DNA of 64,000 bases from positions 62,001 to 126,000 of the forward strand of contig NZ_SFCC01000009.1 of NCBI RefSeq assembly GCF_004214935.1. Direction: 5' to 3'. This document shows, piece by piece, positions 48,705-57,234 of the stretch; within the stretch, counting starts at the first letter, position 1, and each line of letters begins with the position of its first letter. The notes under the pieces were generated by a model. It made no database searches and was not told where the DNA came from. It saw only the letters and a list, made by a program, of their open reading frames with translations. Position numbers and translations under genes: made by a program. The stretch comes from Amycolatopsis suaedae (lineage in GTDB: Bacteria > Actinomycetota > Actinomycetes > Mycobacteriales > Pseudonocardiaceae).

Positions 48705-50350
48705 CCCAGAACCGTATGTCGGATCGCGGTCGACGGTTCATGCTGGTGCTGGTCACGCTCGCGGCCACGACCGTGGGGATGGGCCCCGCCTCAGCGTCGT
48801 CGATGACGGTACCCGCAGACTCCCCGGCCCGCCCGGTGCGGCAGTGTGCGGATCTGGTCGGGCAGTTCCATGTTCCGGGTGCGCCCACCCACGTCACCTC
48901 GGCGACCGTCGTGCCCGCGGCAGCCGAGCCGGCGTACTGCGACGTGCGTGGCTACGTCGAGCCGGCGGTGCGGTTCCAGCTCAAACTGCCGACGACCTAT
49001 CGCGGGCGTTACGTGCAGTACGGCTGCGGTGGCTTCTGCGGATACATCACGCCGACCGTGTTCCCGGAATGCGGGCCACGCTTCGGTGACGCGGCGGTCG
49101 CGGCGACCGACGACGGGCACCCCGTGCCAGGGTTCGACACCCGTTGGGCGGTGAACAACCAGGCCGCTCGAGACGACTTCTTCTTCCGCGCGCCGCACGT
49201 GACCTCCAAGGCGGCCAAGCAGATCATCGCCCGGTACTACGGAGAACCGCCGAGGTACTCCTATTTCACCGGCTGCTCGACCGGCGGCCGTGAGGCGTTG
49301 CTGCTCGCGCAGCGGTATCCGGACGAGTTCGACGGCATCATCGCGGGTGCGCCGGCGCACAACTACCAGGCGCTGCTGGTGTACCAGGCGTGGTTGGCGA
49401 AGGCGAACATCGGCGCGGACGGCGCTCCGGTCGTCACGGACGCGAAGCTGCCCGTGCTGCACCAGGCGGTGCTGGCTGCCTGTGACGGGCTGGACGAGTT
49501 GGTGGACGGCCAGGTAGATCCAGGGGCCTGCCGGTTCGACCCGGTCAGCCTCCTCTGTCCCAACGGGACGGACCTGCCGGGCTGCCTGACCCCGCCACAG
49601 GTGGAGACCGCGCGCAAGCTGTACACCGGCCCGACTACGGCGGGCGGTGAACGGCTCTACCCCGGCGCCCAGGCATACGGCTCGGAGCCCGCGTGGACCG
49701 GCTGGCTCACACCGTCCGCGGCGCGGGGCAGGCCACTGGCCGAGCAGTTCGCCGACAACTACCTCAAGCACATGGGTTACCCGATCGGCACCCCGCACTC
49801 CTCGCTGGCGCGGTTCGAACTCACCAGGCGAGAGTTCCACCGCCTCACCTCGGAGGGATTGCGGCCAAACGCGATGAGCCTGGACCTGGGCAGGTTCCAG
49901 CGCTCCGGTGGCAAGCTGATCATCTGGCACGGCTGGGCGGACCAGGCCATTCCCGCCGCCGGCACCGTGGACTACTACCAACGACTCATCGAGCGGTTCG
50001 GCACGCCGCGGCAGACGGCCGAATGGGCTCGGTTGTTCGTGATTCCGTCGATGTACCACTGCCAGGCAGGTTCCGCCCTGACCGCGTTCGATCCGTTTCG
50101 CGAGCTGGTCGCCTGGGTCGAGAACGGGACGCCGCCGGACCGGATCATAGCCACCGGGCGCGACACACAAGGCAACGTCGTACGCACGCGTCCGGTGTTC
50201 CCCTATCCGTTGCGAGCCCGATACGGCGGCACCGGCAGCATCGACGACGAGCGCAACTTCCTCCCGGCTCCACCACCGGCGCCACCACGCGGCACCCTCC
50301 GCTGGGTGGGCGAGTACCTGCACCACATACCGGGCCCGGTCGTCTGGTGA
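48701..50350 (+). CDS. Secreted tannase/feruloyl esterase family protein
   Basis: The 549-residue protein has an N-terminal signal peptide (VLVTLAATTVGMGPASASS). It carries the tannase-family nucleophile elbow FTGCSTGGREALLLAQRYP with Ser in GCSTGG, the Cys directly before it that pairs with the Cys next to the catalytic His (SMYHCQAG), and an Asp-containing lid segment. Members split ester bonds of plant phenolics such as tannin or ferulate. It would work outside the cell. It is coupled to the GNAT gene (ATGA overlap) but the functional link is unclear. Confidence 0.87.
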   Translation: MTQNRMSDRGRRFMLVLVTLAATTVGMGPASASSMTVPADSPARPVRQCADLVGQFHVPGAPTHVTSATVVPAAAEPAYCDVRGYVEPAVRFQLKLPTTYRGRYVQYGCGGFCGYITPTVFPECGPRFGDAAVAATDDGHPVPGFDTRWAVNNQAARDDFFFRAPHVTSKAAKQIIARYYGEPPRYSYFTGCSTGGREALLLAQRYPDEFDGIIAGAPAHNYQALLVYQAWLAKANIGADGAPVVTDAKLPVLHQAVLAACDGLDELVDGQVDPGACRFDPVSLLCPNGTDLPGCLTPPQVETARKLYTGPTTAGGERLYPGAQAYGSEPAWTGWLTPSAARGRPLAEQFADNYLKHMGYPIGTPHSSLARFELTRREFHRLTSEGLRPNAMSLDLGRFQRSGGKLIIWHGWADQAIPAAGTVDYYQRLIERFGTPRQTAEWARLFVIPSMYHCQAGSALTAFDPFRELVAWVENGTPPDRIIATGRDTQGNVVRTRPVFPYPLRARYGGTGSIDDERNFLPAPPPAPPRGTLRWVGEYLHHIPGPVVW

Positions 50351-50362
50351 CGGGTGCGCGGG

Positions 50363-51316
50363 TCATCGACCACAGCGTCGGCAGGCCGGGCGCGTCCGCT
50401 GCTGATAGGTCAGCGTCGCGCCACCCAGCGCCACACCCCACAGCAACCACGACGCGTAGAAGGTCAGCGGTACCCAGGACTCCAGGCCGGACTCCGGTTG
50501 GCCCAGATACTGGAGTCCTTTGTAGACCGCAGCGGGACCGATGGAACACAGGACCGCTGTCGCCAGCCATCCGCCGGCGAGCACCGGCCACCGGGGTACC
50601 TGCCGGTCTCCCAGCACGGGCACCCAGGACGGGACGATTCGCCCCCACCTCTGGACCAGGACCAGAGCTCCGACGGACCCCACCAGGGCCGGGACAACCG
50701 GAAGCCAGCCGGCATCGAAGCCCTGGACGAAGTCGCTCCGGGTCAGGCCGAGCCGGCCGCCGAGTGCCCAGGTGGTCTTGAGAACGGGGTACGGCAGTGA
50801 CAGGGCGAACGCCAGGTAGCCGAACACGTTTCGCCAGCGAGGCGGCTGTCGCGGCAGGTGAACGCAGGGCGCGCTGACGTCCCGCCGGTTCGCGGAGACC
50901 AGCAGCGCGGCACTCGTCAGGCACAGCAGGCGCGTGACAGCGCCCGGCCAGTCGACCGGACGAAGAGCCTCGGGGCCGGTCAGGTCGGCAACATGGGCAA
51001 CCGTCATCACCACGTCGAAGATCACCACGCCGCCCACGGCGAGCAGCACGCCGCAACATCCCCACGCGAGCACGCGGGCCGCCCAGCCCGCGCCCCGCGC
51101 CGAGGCCGCGACGGCGACCATTCCGAGAACACCGGCCGCCACTGCGGCCCAGTCGGCCGGCGCGCCTGCCGTGCTCTCCAGCGCCAGGTCGCGACGGAGC
51201 GGCAAGGTCAGTGCGGCCGCGATAGCCGTCGTGGCACAGGACACTACTGCCAGGCAACGCCAGAAACGCCCGTTGACGCCCGACTGACTCGAAGCATCAG
51301 GAGCGAAGTTCACCAT
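50363..51316 (-). CDS. Integral membrane protein, family of three (member 3)
   Basis: The 317-residue protein has about eight helices. It carries the family segment RWGRIVPSWVPVLGDRQVPR and a C-terminal CRRCGR, which parallels the CGRCG tail of the protein at 47182. It reads convergently into the tannase gene with 12 bases between stops. The paralogues flank the GNAT and tannase genes. Function unknown. Confidence 0.72.
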   Translation of the reverse strand: MVNFAPDASSQSGVNGRFWRCLAVVSCATTAIAAALTLPLRRDLALESTAGAPADWAAVAAGVLGMVAVAASARGAGWAARVLAWGCCGVLLAVGGVVIFDVVMTVAHVADLTGPEALRPVDWPGAVTRLLCLTSAALLVSANRRDVSAPCVHLPRQPPRWRNVFGYLAFALSLPYPVLKTTWALGGRLGLTRSDFVQGFDAGWLPVVPALVGSVGALVLVQRWGRIVPSWVPVLGDRQVPRWPVLAGGWLATAVLCSIGPAAVYKGLQYLGQPESGLESWVPLTFYASWLLWGVALGGATLTYQQRTRPACRRCGR

Positions 51317-51675
51317 GCGACTTTTACCCCCCTTTTCGGGCTTCGGTGCTATGCGTTCACGACCGTTTATAGGAATTATCCTCGCGCCAGCTTGGCAGAG
51401 ATGGATCCCTCGTAAGGAGGTCCCGAGTCACCTGGGAGAGGGAGGACAAGGCCGGTGAATCAGCAAGCTGTTCGGCCCCACCGCGGTCCTGGATCCTGAG
51501 ACGCAACAAACTCGAACCACCAACCGAACCACTGCAAAGGCGCGTGCAACGCGTTCGCGTGGAGGAACCGTTATCCTTGGTCTATGGGGAAAACCAGATG
51601 TCAGCCACCGGTTGGTGGACAGCCGGTCCCTGGTAGCGCCCCATGAATAACACCGTCTAAGAACGAGGAGAAATA
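51317..51675. other. Intergenic region, lower GC
   Basis: About 360 bases of noticeably lower GC than average, between the leftward membrane protein gene and a small rightward frame. An AAGGAGGT sequence at 51415-51422 looks like a strong ribosome site but no start codon and frame follow it. No complete gene is apparent; it may be acquired DNA or a remnant. Confidence 0.4.
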
Positions 51676-51816
51676 ATGAGGAGAATAAGCAAGGCCGGCG
51701 CCGCATTGGTTATCGCTATCGCGCTACCGATTGTCCCCATCATGACGTCTTCCGCGGCGGCATCTACCCCCAGCCGGTTGTGGTGGCGGGGAACAATATC
51801 GCGACACCGAAAATAA
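51676..51816 (+). CDS. Short secreted peptide or truncated secreted-protein gene
   Basis: ATG 51676 has GAGGAG upstream and starts a good signal peptide (RRISKAGAALVIAIALPIVP, ending SSAAAS). The frame stops at 51816 after only 46 codons, leaving about 16 mature residues (TPSRLWWRGTISRHRK). A neighbouring frame continues as YPQPVVVAGNNIATPKINAK, which looks more like a mature domain, so a frameshift soon after the signal peptide is likely. The original family is not clear. Confidence 0.45.
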   Translation: MRRISKAGAALVIAIALPIVPIMTSSAAASTPSRLWWRGTISRHRK

Positions 51817-51936
51817 ATGCGAAAGTCACCACGTTCGACGCGGCCGGGGGTCGATCTGGTGGACGCCGTCGCGACCAGCTGCGCGTCTCCCGGCCGCGGC
51901 GGCGCCGGCGGTCGCCAGGGTGCTAGCGACGGCCCC

Positions 51937-52677
51937 TCAGCGGGACGCCGAGTCGATCACCGCGGCGATGGCTTCGGCGGGCAGTGGTGCCGGGTGCGGG
52001 GGACCGCCTTGGCTGTCCGACGCCACGAACAGCACCGACATCGGAACGGAATCGGCCGCCTGCAGGCCGGCGGCCTCGCCGGGGATTCCGATGACCGTGA
52101 CCGTGGCGGCCGTGCCGACACAGCCGTCCGGTGACGGAACGGCCGTGACGGTCGCGGTCACGATCTGCCCGGCCAGGCCGCCGAACTCGGTTCGCCGTGG
52201 GGCTCCGGCGAGGACGCTGCCCCCCTTGAAGTACTGCTCGCCCAGTGCCGCGGCCAGCTCGTGCAGCTGGGCGCCGGCGTCGGCGGCGTTCGTCACCGGG
52301 GTGCGGCCGCTGGCCACGCGGGTGCGGAAGAACTCCTTGCCTGCGCACTGGTAGACGCCGTACTCGGCCACGCCGGTGAATGTCACGCCACCAGGCCCCG
52401 GCACGGCTTCGTCGCTACGTACCCAGTCGGACGGCACCCGGTAGGTGAGGCCCGCACGTGCCCGGTTGTCGACCACCTGTCCGCTGTCTGCGGCCGGCTC
52501 AGCGGCCTGTGGTTTCGGGTCGGAGCCGGTGCTCAGGAGTACCACCGTGGTGGCGACGGCGGCGACCACCAGGACAGCGCCGATGCTGAGGACGACGGGC
52601 ACGACCTTGCTCTTCCTCGGCGGCCGCACCGGCGGGTACGGGACGGGCTGCTGGTGGGGTGCTTGAGGCCAGGACAT
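51937..52677 (-). CDS. Membrane-anchored protein with Pro-rich head
   Basis: The 246-residue protein begins MSWPQAPHQQPVPYPPVRPP, then a basic stretch, one helix (VVPVVLSIGAVLVVAAVATTVV) and an extracytoplasmic domain with two or three Cys. The external part reads LTYRVPSDWVRSDEAVPGP, FTGVAEYGVYQCAG and later GLAGQIVTATVTAVPSPDGC. This layout of a cytosolic Pro/Gln-rich head, one helix and a small external domain is common for actinomycete surface proteins of unknown role. No closer family call is possible. Confidence 0.7.
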   Translation of the reverse strand: MSWPQAPHQQPVPYPPVRPPRKSKVVPVVLSIGAVLVVAAVATTVVLLSTGSDPKPQAAEPAADSGQVVDNRARAGLTYRVPSDWVRSDEAVPGPGGVTFTGVAEYGVYQCAGKEFFRTRVASGRTPVTNAADAGAQLHELAAALGEQYFKGGSVLAGAPRRTEFGGLAGQIVTATVTAVPSPDGCVGTAATVTVIGIPGEAAGLQAADSVPMSVLFVASDSQGGPPHPAPLPAEAIAAVIDSASR

Positions 52678-52799
52678 GGACCAGCACCGTAGGCACTCGA
52701 CGGGCGTTCGGCCTTGCATCGGCCTAGCAGCCAAACTGCCTGGCTAAACGGCGGCGCCTAATAGTCGGAACCCCGTTGATGCAATGAAATTGCAAATCC

Positions 52800-53168
52800 G
52801 TGCGACTTCTGAGGGTCCTGCCGGTTTTTGTGTTGACCGCTTCGGCCGTCTTGGTTGGTGGGGCCGGAATTGCATTGTCATCGGTTGAGTCAAGTATCGG
52901 AACCGTTCGAAGCGTGGCTGAATATGGGCCGCTGGGCTGGCCGACAAATTGTAATTACGCGATTCAGGCCAGAAATATGACTGCAGCCTGGTGTGGCGCG
53001 AACAATGGCGGTTCTTGGCAAGCGATGGCTTACTGCGAGAACGAAAGAGGTGAGAAGGTTTGGCGGGCTGGAGCTTGGGTGAAAGGCGGTGCCTCGTACG
53101 CCTGTTGTCAGGGAGCTGAGAACGTGCTTCATGCAGGGATTAATTCATCGCCGAAAGACCACACGTAA
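52800..53168 (+). CDS. Small secreted Cys-containing protein (paralogue 1)
   Basis: A 122-residue product with GTG start, signal peptide (LLRVLPVFVLTASAVLVGGA) and a mature domain containing five Cys: GWPTNCNY, AAWCGANNGGSWQAMAYC and SYACCQGAENVLHAGI. It shares a pattern with the next protein: W-P-x-N-C, W-x-A-x-C, a central C, SY-x-x-C and a Gly-Ile end. The GC content is well below the surroundings. The two genes lie in tandem with 20 bases between them. Function unknown; secreted peptide-like factors, inhibitors or effectors are possible. Confidence 0.68.
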   Translation: MRLLRVLPVFVLTASAVLVGGAGIALSSVESSIGTVRSVAEYGPLGWPTNCNYAIQARNMTAAWCGANNGGSWQAMAYCENERGEKVWRAGAWVKGGASYACCQGAENVLHAGINSSPKDHT

Positions 53169-53188
53169 CCTAGATCTGAGGAGTTGTC

Positions 53189-53521
53189 GTGAAGTGGGTA
53201 TCGTCGGCCGCTGTTGTGGCGTGCACAATCGCGGCTTCGTTGTCAATGTCGCCTCTTGCGGACGCGTCGCCGGGTGGAGATCGGTTGCCGTGGCCGGAGA
53301 ATTGTGAGGACCATCCCACACCCATGAATACTGGATGGCAGGCGATTTGTCGATCGGGTACAGGATACTACAAGGCCACCGTGCGTTGCAGCGATTTTCA
53401 GGGTGGCCCCGTAGTTCATCGTGAGTCCCAGTCGTGGTCGTCTATCGGGCAGAGCTCCTATGTCTTCTGCCCTCCTAATACGGGCATGATGGACGGAGGG
53501 ATTCTGTCTCGGCACGTGTGA
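53189..53521 (+). CDS. Small secreted Cys-containing protein (paralogue 2)
   Basis: The 110-residue protein has a GAGGAG ribosome site upstream of GTG 53189, a signal peptide (VVACTIAASLSMSPLADA) and a mature domain with LPWPENCED, TGWQAICRSGTGYYKATVRC, GQSSYVFCPPN and GGI. The Cys pattern follows paralogue 1 with fewer Cys. Lower GC than its neighbours suggests recent gain of both genes. Function unknown. Confidence 0.7.
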   Translation: MKWVSSAAVVACTIAASLSMSPLADASPGGDRLPWPENCEDHPTPMNTGWQAICRSGTGYYKATVRCSDFQGGPVVHRESQSWSSIGQSSYVFCPPNTGMMDGGILSRHV

Positions 53522-53549
53522 TTCGCCTGCCCTGGTTCGGTCGCAACCA

Positions 53550-55796
53550 CTAGCGCCTGCGGCGGCCGATGACGTCGAGGGCGTGCAGTGTCGCGGCGAC
53601 GTCGGTCTCGGCACCGGCCTCCCGGAACAGCCGCAGCGCCTCGGTATGGCATTCCGCGGCGGCGGAGTAGTCGTGCAGCCAGGTGGACAGCACGCCGAGG
53701 TCGTTGGCCAGGCGTGCCTCGCAGGTCTGCGGGTCGTCCGGCCACGGCAGCGGTCTGGACAGCATCCGGCCGACGACGTGCCCGGACCGGAACCGTTCGG
53801 GCAGCTCGTGCCACGGCACTCTGGGTTCGGGCTTCTCGTTGGCCCAGGGCGGTGGGCCGACGCTCGAGCTGACCAGGCTCAGCCGCTCACGCTCTCGCCA
53901 GGCGACCGCGTCGGCGGGCGAGACGAACTCGCTGGGGACGATCCCGGCCGCGGGGTGCAGCGGTAGCGGCCGGGCCGAGGGGAACAGCGCGGCGCGGACG
54001 TTCGCCGCGGTGTGGAGGTAGTACCGGAGTGCGCGGTGCTCGGCGGCGACCTGGTCGTCGTACCGTTCCTCCCGCGCGACGTGCGTGGCGGCGTAGAGCC
54101 GCAACAGGTCGTGGAACCGGTAACGGTCGAAGCCGTGCTGTTGCAGCATGTGGACGTCGACGAGGGACTCCAGCAGCCGGCTGGCGTGTGCGGGCGGGAT
54201 GTCGGCCATCGCGGCGGCCGACCGCGAGTCGAAGTCGGCGCTGAGGTGAAGTCCCAGCAGCCGGAACAGGCGCCGTTCGTCCGGGTCGAGTTGCTGGTAG
54301 GACAGCGCGAACGTCGCCATGACGTCCACTGTGGACAGGCGAAGTTCGCCGAGCCTGCGCTGCTCGTCCCTGAGCAGGCTGTTGAGCTGGGCGACCTTCC
54401 ACGACGGCCGGTGCCGCAGGCGTCCGGCGGCGATCCGGATGGCGAGTGGCAGATTGCCGCACAGGCGGGTGGCGAGCTCGGCCTCGGCCGGCTCGGCGAG
54501 GGCACGGCCGTCCCCGGTGACCTGGGCGAACAATGCCCGCGCGGGGTCGTCGTCGAGCGGGCCGAGCGTCAGCGTGTGGACGTCGTCGAGGTCGGCCAGC
54601 CGGTGCCGGCTGGTGACCAGCGTCAGCGAGTCGCCGGTCGGCAGCAGGGGCGTGACCTGCGCTGCCGTGGCGGCGTTGTCCAGGACCAGGACGCAGCGCC
54701 GGCGGGCCGTCGTCGCGCGCCACAGTGCGAGCATGGCCTGCGGGCAGTCCGGCAGCGCCGACCCGGGTACGCCGGCCGACCGCAACGCGATCTCCAGCAG
54801 CTGTGCGGGTTCGGCCGGGTGCTCACCCGGGGTGTGGCCGCGCAGGTCGAGCATCAGCTGGAGATCCGGGTAGCGGTCGGCGAGCCGGTGCGCGGCATGG
54901 TTGGCCAGTGCGGTCTTACCGGCACCGGGCATGCCGTCGACGGCCCAGACGACCGGGCCGGAATGATCGGCCGTCGCCACGATGCGGGCGAGTTCCCGGT
55001 CGCGGCCGACCAGCGTCGCGGTGTCGCGCGGCAGCCCGCACCGCAGGAAGGGCGGGCCCGGCGCGAGGGTGTGGTCGTTACGCAGGATGCGTTGCTGCAG
55101 CCGGCGCAGTTGCGGTCCCGGCTCGATGCCCTGGAGCTGGACCATCGTCCGCCGGGTGGCCTGCAGCGCGTCCAGTGCCGCCGCGGACCGGCCGCATCGG
55201 TGCAGAGCGAGCATCAGCTGCGCGGTCAGCCGTTCCCGCAGCGGGAACTCGTGCGCCGCCGCCCGTAGTTCGGGCACCAGCTCCGCGTGCCTGCCGAGTT
55301 CGAGGTCGACGTCGAACCGCTCCTCGCGCACGGTGAGCCACAGGTCGTCGAGTATCGCCGCCTGCGTCCTGGCGAACTCGCCGGGGACGTCGGCCAGCGG
55401 CCTGCCCCGCCGCAGGTCCAGCGCGGCCTGCAGGGTTTCCCTGCCGCCGGTGAGGTCACCGGCCGCGACGGAGTCACGTCCCCGCCGGACGAGCCGGTGG
55501 AAGCGGTCGACGTCGACCTGCATCGGGTCGACGTCGAACCGGTAGCTGCCGACCTCGGTGACGATCCGTGCCCAGGGCAGCCGAGCCCGCAGCCGGGAGA
55601 CGTAGACGTGCAACGTGGCCAGCGCGGACCGGGGCGGTTCGTGGTCCCACACCGAGTCGAGCAACGCCTCGAACGGTACGACCTCGCCCGCTCGTAGCAA
55701 CAACGAGACCAGCACCGCCTTGGCCCGTGGTCCGCCGATCGGTACCGGCGTGTCGTCGTCGCGCACCTCGACCGGCCCCAGCAGCTGGAATCTCAT
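53550..55796 (-). CDS. SARP-family regulator with NB-ARC domain (AfsR-like)
   Basis: The 748-residue protein has an N-terminal OmpR-like winged helix (MRFQLLGPVEVRDDDTPVPI, ATLHVYVSRLRARL) and a bacterial transcriptional activation domain (about 95-245: VDVDRFHRLVRRGRD, PLRERLTAQLMLALHRCGRS). An NB-ARC ATPase follows with P-loop VDGMPGAGKTALA near residue 287, RRRCVLVLDNA and GNLPLAIRIAAGRL. A short helical C-terminus ends with only one TPR-like unit (AAECHTEALRLFREAGAETD), so it is shorter than AfsR. SARPs activate secondary metabolism or development by binding direct repeats. No biosynthetic cluster is adjacent, so the target is unknown. Confidence 0.92.
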   Translation of the reverse strand: MRFQLLGPVEVRDDDTPVPIGGPRAKAVLVSLLLRAGEVVPFEALLDSVWDHEPPRSALATLHVYVSRLRARLPWARIVTEVGSYRFDVDPMQVDVDRFHRLVRRGRDSVAAGDLTGGRETLQAALDLRRGRPLADVPGEFARTQAAILDDLWLTVREERFDVDLELGRHAELVPELRAAAHEFPLRERLTAQLMLALHRCGRSAAALDALQATRRTMVQLQGIEPGPQLRRLQQRILRNDHTLAPGPPFLRCGLPRDTATLVGRDRELARIVATADHSGPVVWAVDGMPGAGKTALANHAAHRLADRYPDLQLMLDLRGHTPGEHPAEPAQLLEIALRSAGVPGSALPDCPQAMLALWRATTARRRCVLVLDNAATAAQVTPLLPTGDSLTLVTSRHRLADLDDVHTLTLGPLDDDPARALFAQVTGDGRALAEPAEAELATRLCGNLPLAIRIAAGRLRHRPSWKVAQLNSLLRDEQRRLGELRLSTVDVMATFALSYQQLDPDERRLFRLLGLHLSADFDSRSAAAMADIPPAHASRLLESLVDVHMLQQHGFDRYRFHDLLRLYAATHVAREERYDDQVAAEHRALRYYLHTAANVRAALFPSARPLPLHPAAGIVPSEFVSPADAVAWRERERLSLVSSSVGPPPWANEKPEPRVPWHELPERFRSGHVVGRMLSRPLPWPDDPQTCEARLANDLGVLSTWLHDYSAAAECHTEALRLFREAGAETDVAATLHALDVIGRRRR

Positions 55797-56193
55797 CGGC
55801 CCCCCAGACGCTCACGAAGCGTCCAGGATGGCAACGGCGCGGCCCGCACCACATCCCTCCGAGGAGGGAGCGGGCCGGCTGCCATCGGAATGCCAGCGCG
55901 ACGGTGCGGTCAGCGGGTGACCGCGGTTTCGACCAGGTCGACGGTGGCCCGTGCCCGCAACCGGGTGCCGAGCGCCATTCCGGAACGTTCGGTCAAGAAC
56001 GATCGTTCCGGGACGAACTCGCCGAGGCCGCGGCACTGCTGTGCGGTTCCCTGCCTGCCATCGCCGTGACGAAACGCGCCGCCAGGAAGCTGCCCGACCG
56101 CGTGCACGCGGTCGCCTACCTCGTCTTCCTGGGAGTGGTGCTGGTCGCGATGATCATGACGGCACTCCTGGGCTGAGCCCCTGTCGGGAAGCG
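55797..56193. other. Gap between SARP and lipoprotein genes with possible remnant
   Basis: About 400 bases. On the plus strand, from about 56020 to 56176, a frame reads AIAVTKRAARKLPDRVHAVA then YLVFLGVVLVAMIMTALLG, resembling the final helix of a membrane protein, but without start or ribosome site. I regard it as a possible remnant only. The SARP promoter should lie near 55800-55880. Confidence 0.4.
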
Positions 56194-56658
56194 TCACCGG
56201 ATGATTTCGGCGCGTGCCCGCTCGTCCGGCGTCGCGATGTCCCAGAAGCGGACCGTGCCCCGCGCGGTGCGGTACGCGCCGGTGCCACCGGTGATGGCCA
56301 TGTCGAGCGGGTTCTCGCCTCTCGTCCAGAGGGACTGCATGGTCACCGAGCCGCGTTCGAGTTCCATCGTGAGCACGCACTGCAGGGTGGGCTTGTCGCC
56401 GTCCAGGTGCATGACCTGGCAGGAGCCGCCGCCCTGTCCGGCCTTGCGCCCGTCCTTGATCGCGTTGCCGGAGAAGACGTCCTGGTCGCCCAGGCTCGTG
56501 CCCGGATGGCCGAGGTCGAGTGCCGCGTACTGGGTGTTCTCCACCTTGAGGTCGATGATCTCGACCCTGGTCTCGATCGCCGCCGCGGCGGTACCGCAAC
56601 CGCCGACCGCGACGAGAACCGCCGACACGGCGGCGAACTTCGTCATCTTGTTGCGCAT
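56194..56658 (-). CDS. Allene-oxide-cyclase-barrel-like lipoprotein
   Basis: The 154-residue protein has a lipoprotein signal with Cys21 (VLVAVGGCGTAAA) and a mature beta-barrel domain. The sequence pattern (IETRVEIIDLKVENTQYAAL, LSGN-like FSGNAIKDGRKAGQGGGSC, LTMELERGSVTMQSL, AITGGTGAYRTARGTVRFWD) matches the allene oxide cyclase barrel/dirigent-like fold, including the highly conserved GGTGAY-x-x-ARG. Function in bacteria is unknown; these barrels bind small hydrophobic compounds. It is the last gene of the leftward operon. A partial copy lies at 35964-36326. Confidence 0.82.
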   Translation of the reverse strand: MRNKMTKFAAVSAVLVAVGGCGTAAAAIETRVEIIDLKVENTQYAALDLGHPGTSLGDQDVFSGNAIKDGRKAGQGGGSCQVMHLDGDKPTLQCVLTMELERGSVTMQSLWTRGENPLDMAITGGTGAYRTARGTVRFWDIATPDERARAEIIR

Positions 56659-56675
56659 GTGGACTCCTTTTGTGT

Positions 56676-57212
56676 TCAGTCGGTCCAGCCGAGCTGGACC
56701 GCGTGCTCGCGCATGGTCTCCTCGACGAGGGGAAGGGTCAGGAACGAAACGGCGTACAGCACGACGAGGAGCCCGACCGGCACCGCCCAGGCACGGACTC
56801 CGGGCGCGGGCGGCCGCGTCGCCGGCAGCCGCCGGCCGGCCGGACGCAGTGCCCAGGACGCGACGGCGAGCACCGTGAACATCAGGGGCGGTCCCCAGTT
56901 CAGCACGCCGTCACCGGCGATCAGATGCGAGAGCACGGCGCCCGACCACAGGAAGAAGGTGCCCGCGTACGCCCATTCCTTGAGCAGCGGGAAGCCGGGC
57001 ACGATGATCGCCACCGCCGCCGCGACCTGCCACGCGCCGAGGAGATAGGCGAAGAAGTGCGGGTAGCCCAGGTGGTTCAGCTGGATTTCGATCCAGTCGA
57101 TCGTCAGCAGGTTCCACACCGATCCGGCGGCCAGTTCGAAGACCACCGGAAACGTCGTGACCCAGAAGGCGACGGGGCGGATCCGTTTGCTCGTGGGCGG
57201 GTGAGTGTTCAT
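56676..57212 (-). CDS. DoxX-like membrane protein
   Basis: The 178-residue protein has about four helices: FWVTTFPVVFELAAGSVWNL, FAYLLGAWQVAAAVAIIVPG, YAGTFFLWSGAVLSHLIAG and PPLMFTVLAVASWAL, plus a fifth near the C-terminus. Segments such as LGYPHFFAYLLGAWQ and LKEWAYAG are characteristic of the DoxX-like family associated with ECF sigma factors and redox enzymes. It lies between the sigma factor gene (22 bases) and the lipoprotein gene (17 bases), so it is in the same operon. It may relay membrane redox state. Confidence 0.83.
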   Translation of the reverse strand: MNTHPPTSKRIRPVAFWVTTFPVVFELAAGSVWNLLTIDWIEIQLNHLGYPHFFAYLLGAWQVAAAVAIIVPGFPLLKEWAYAGTFFLWSGAVLSHLIAGDGVLNWGPPLMFTVLAVASWALRPAGRRLPATRPPAPGVRAWAVPVGLLVVLYAVSFLTLPLVEETMREHAVQLGWTD

Positions 57213-57234
57213 TGAGGACTCTCCGGGAAGGGGA

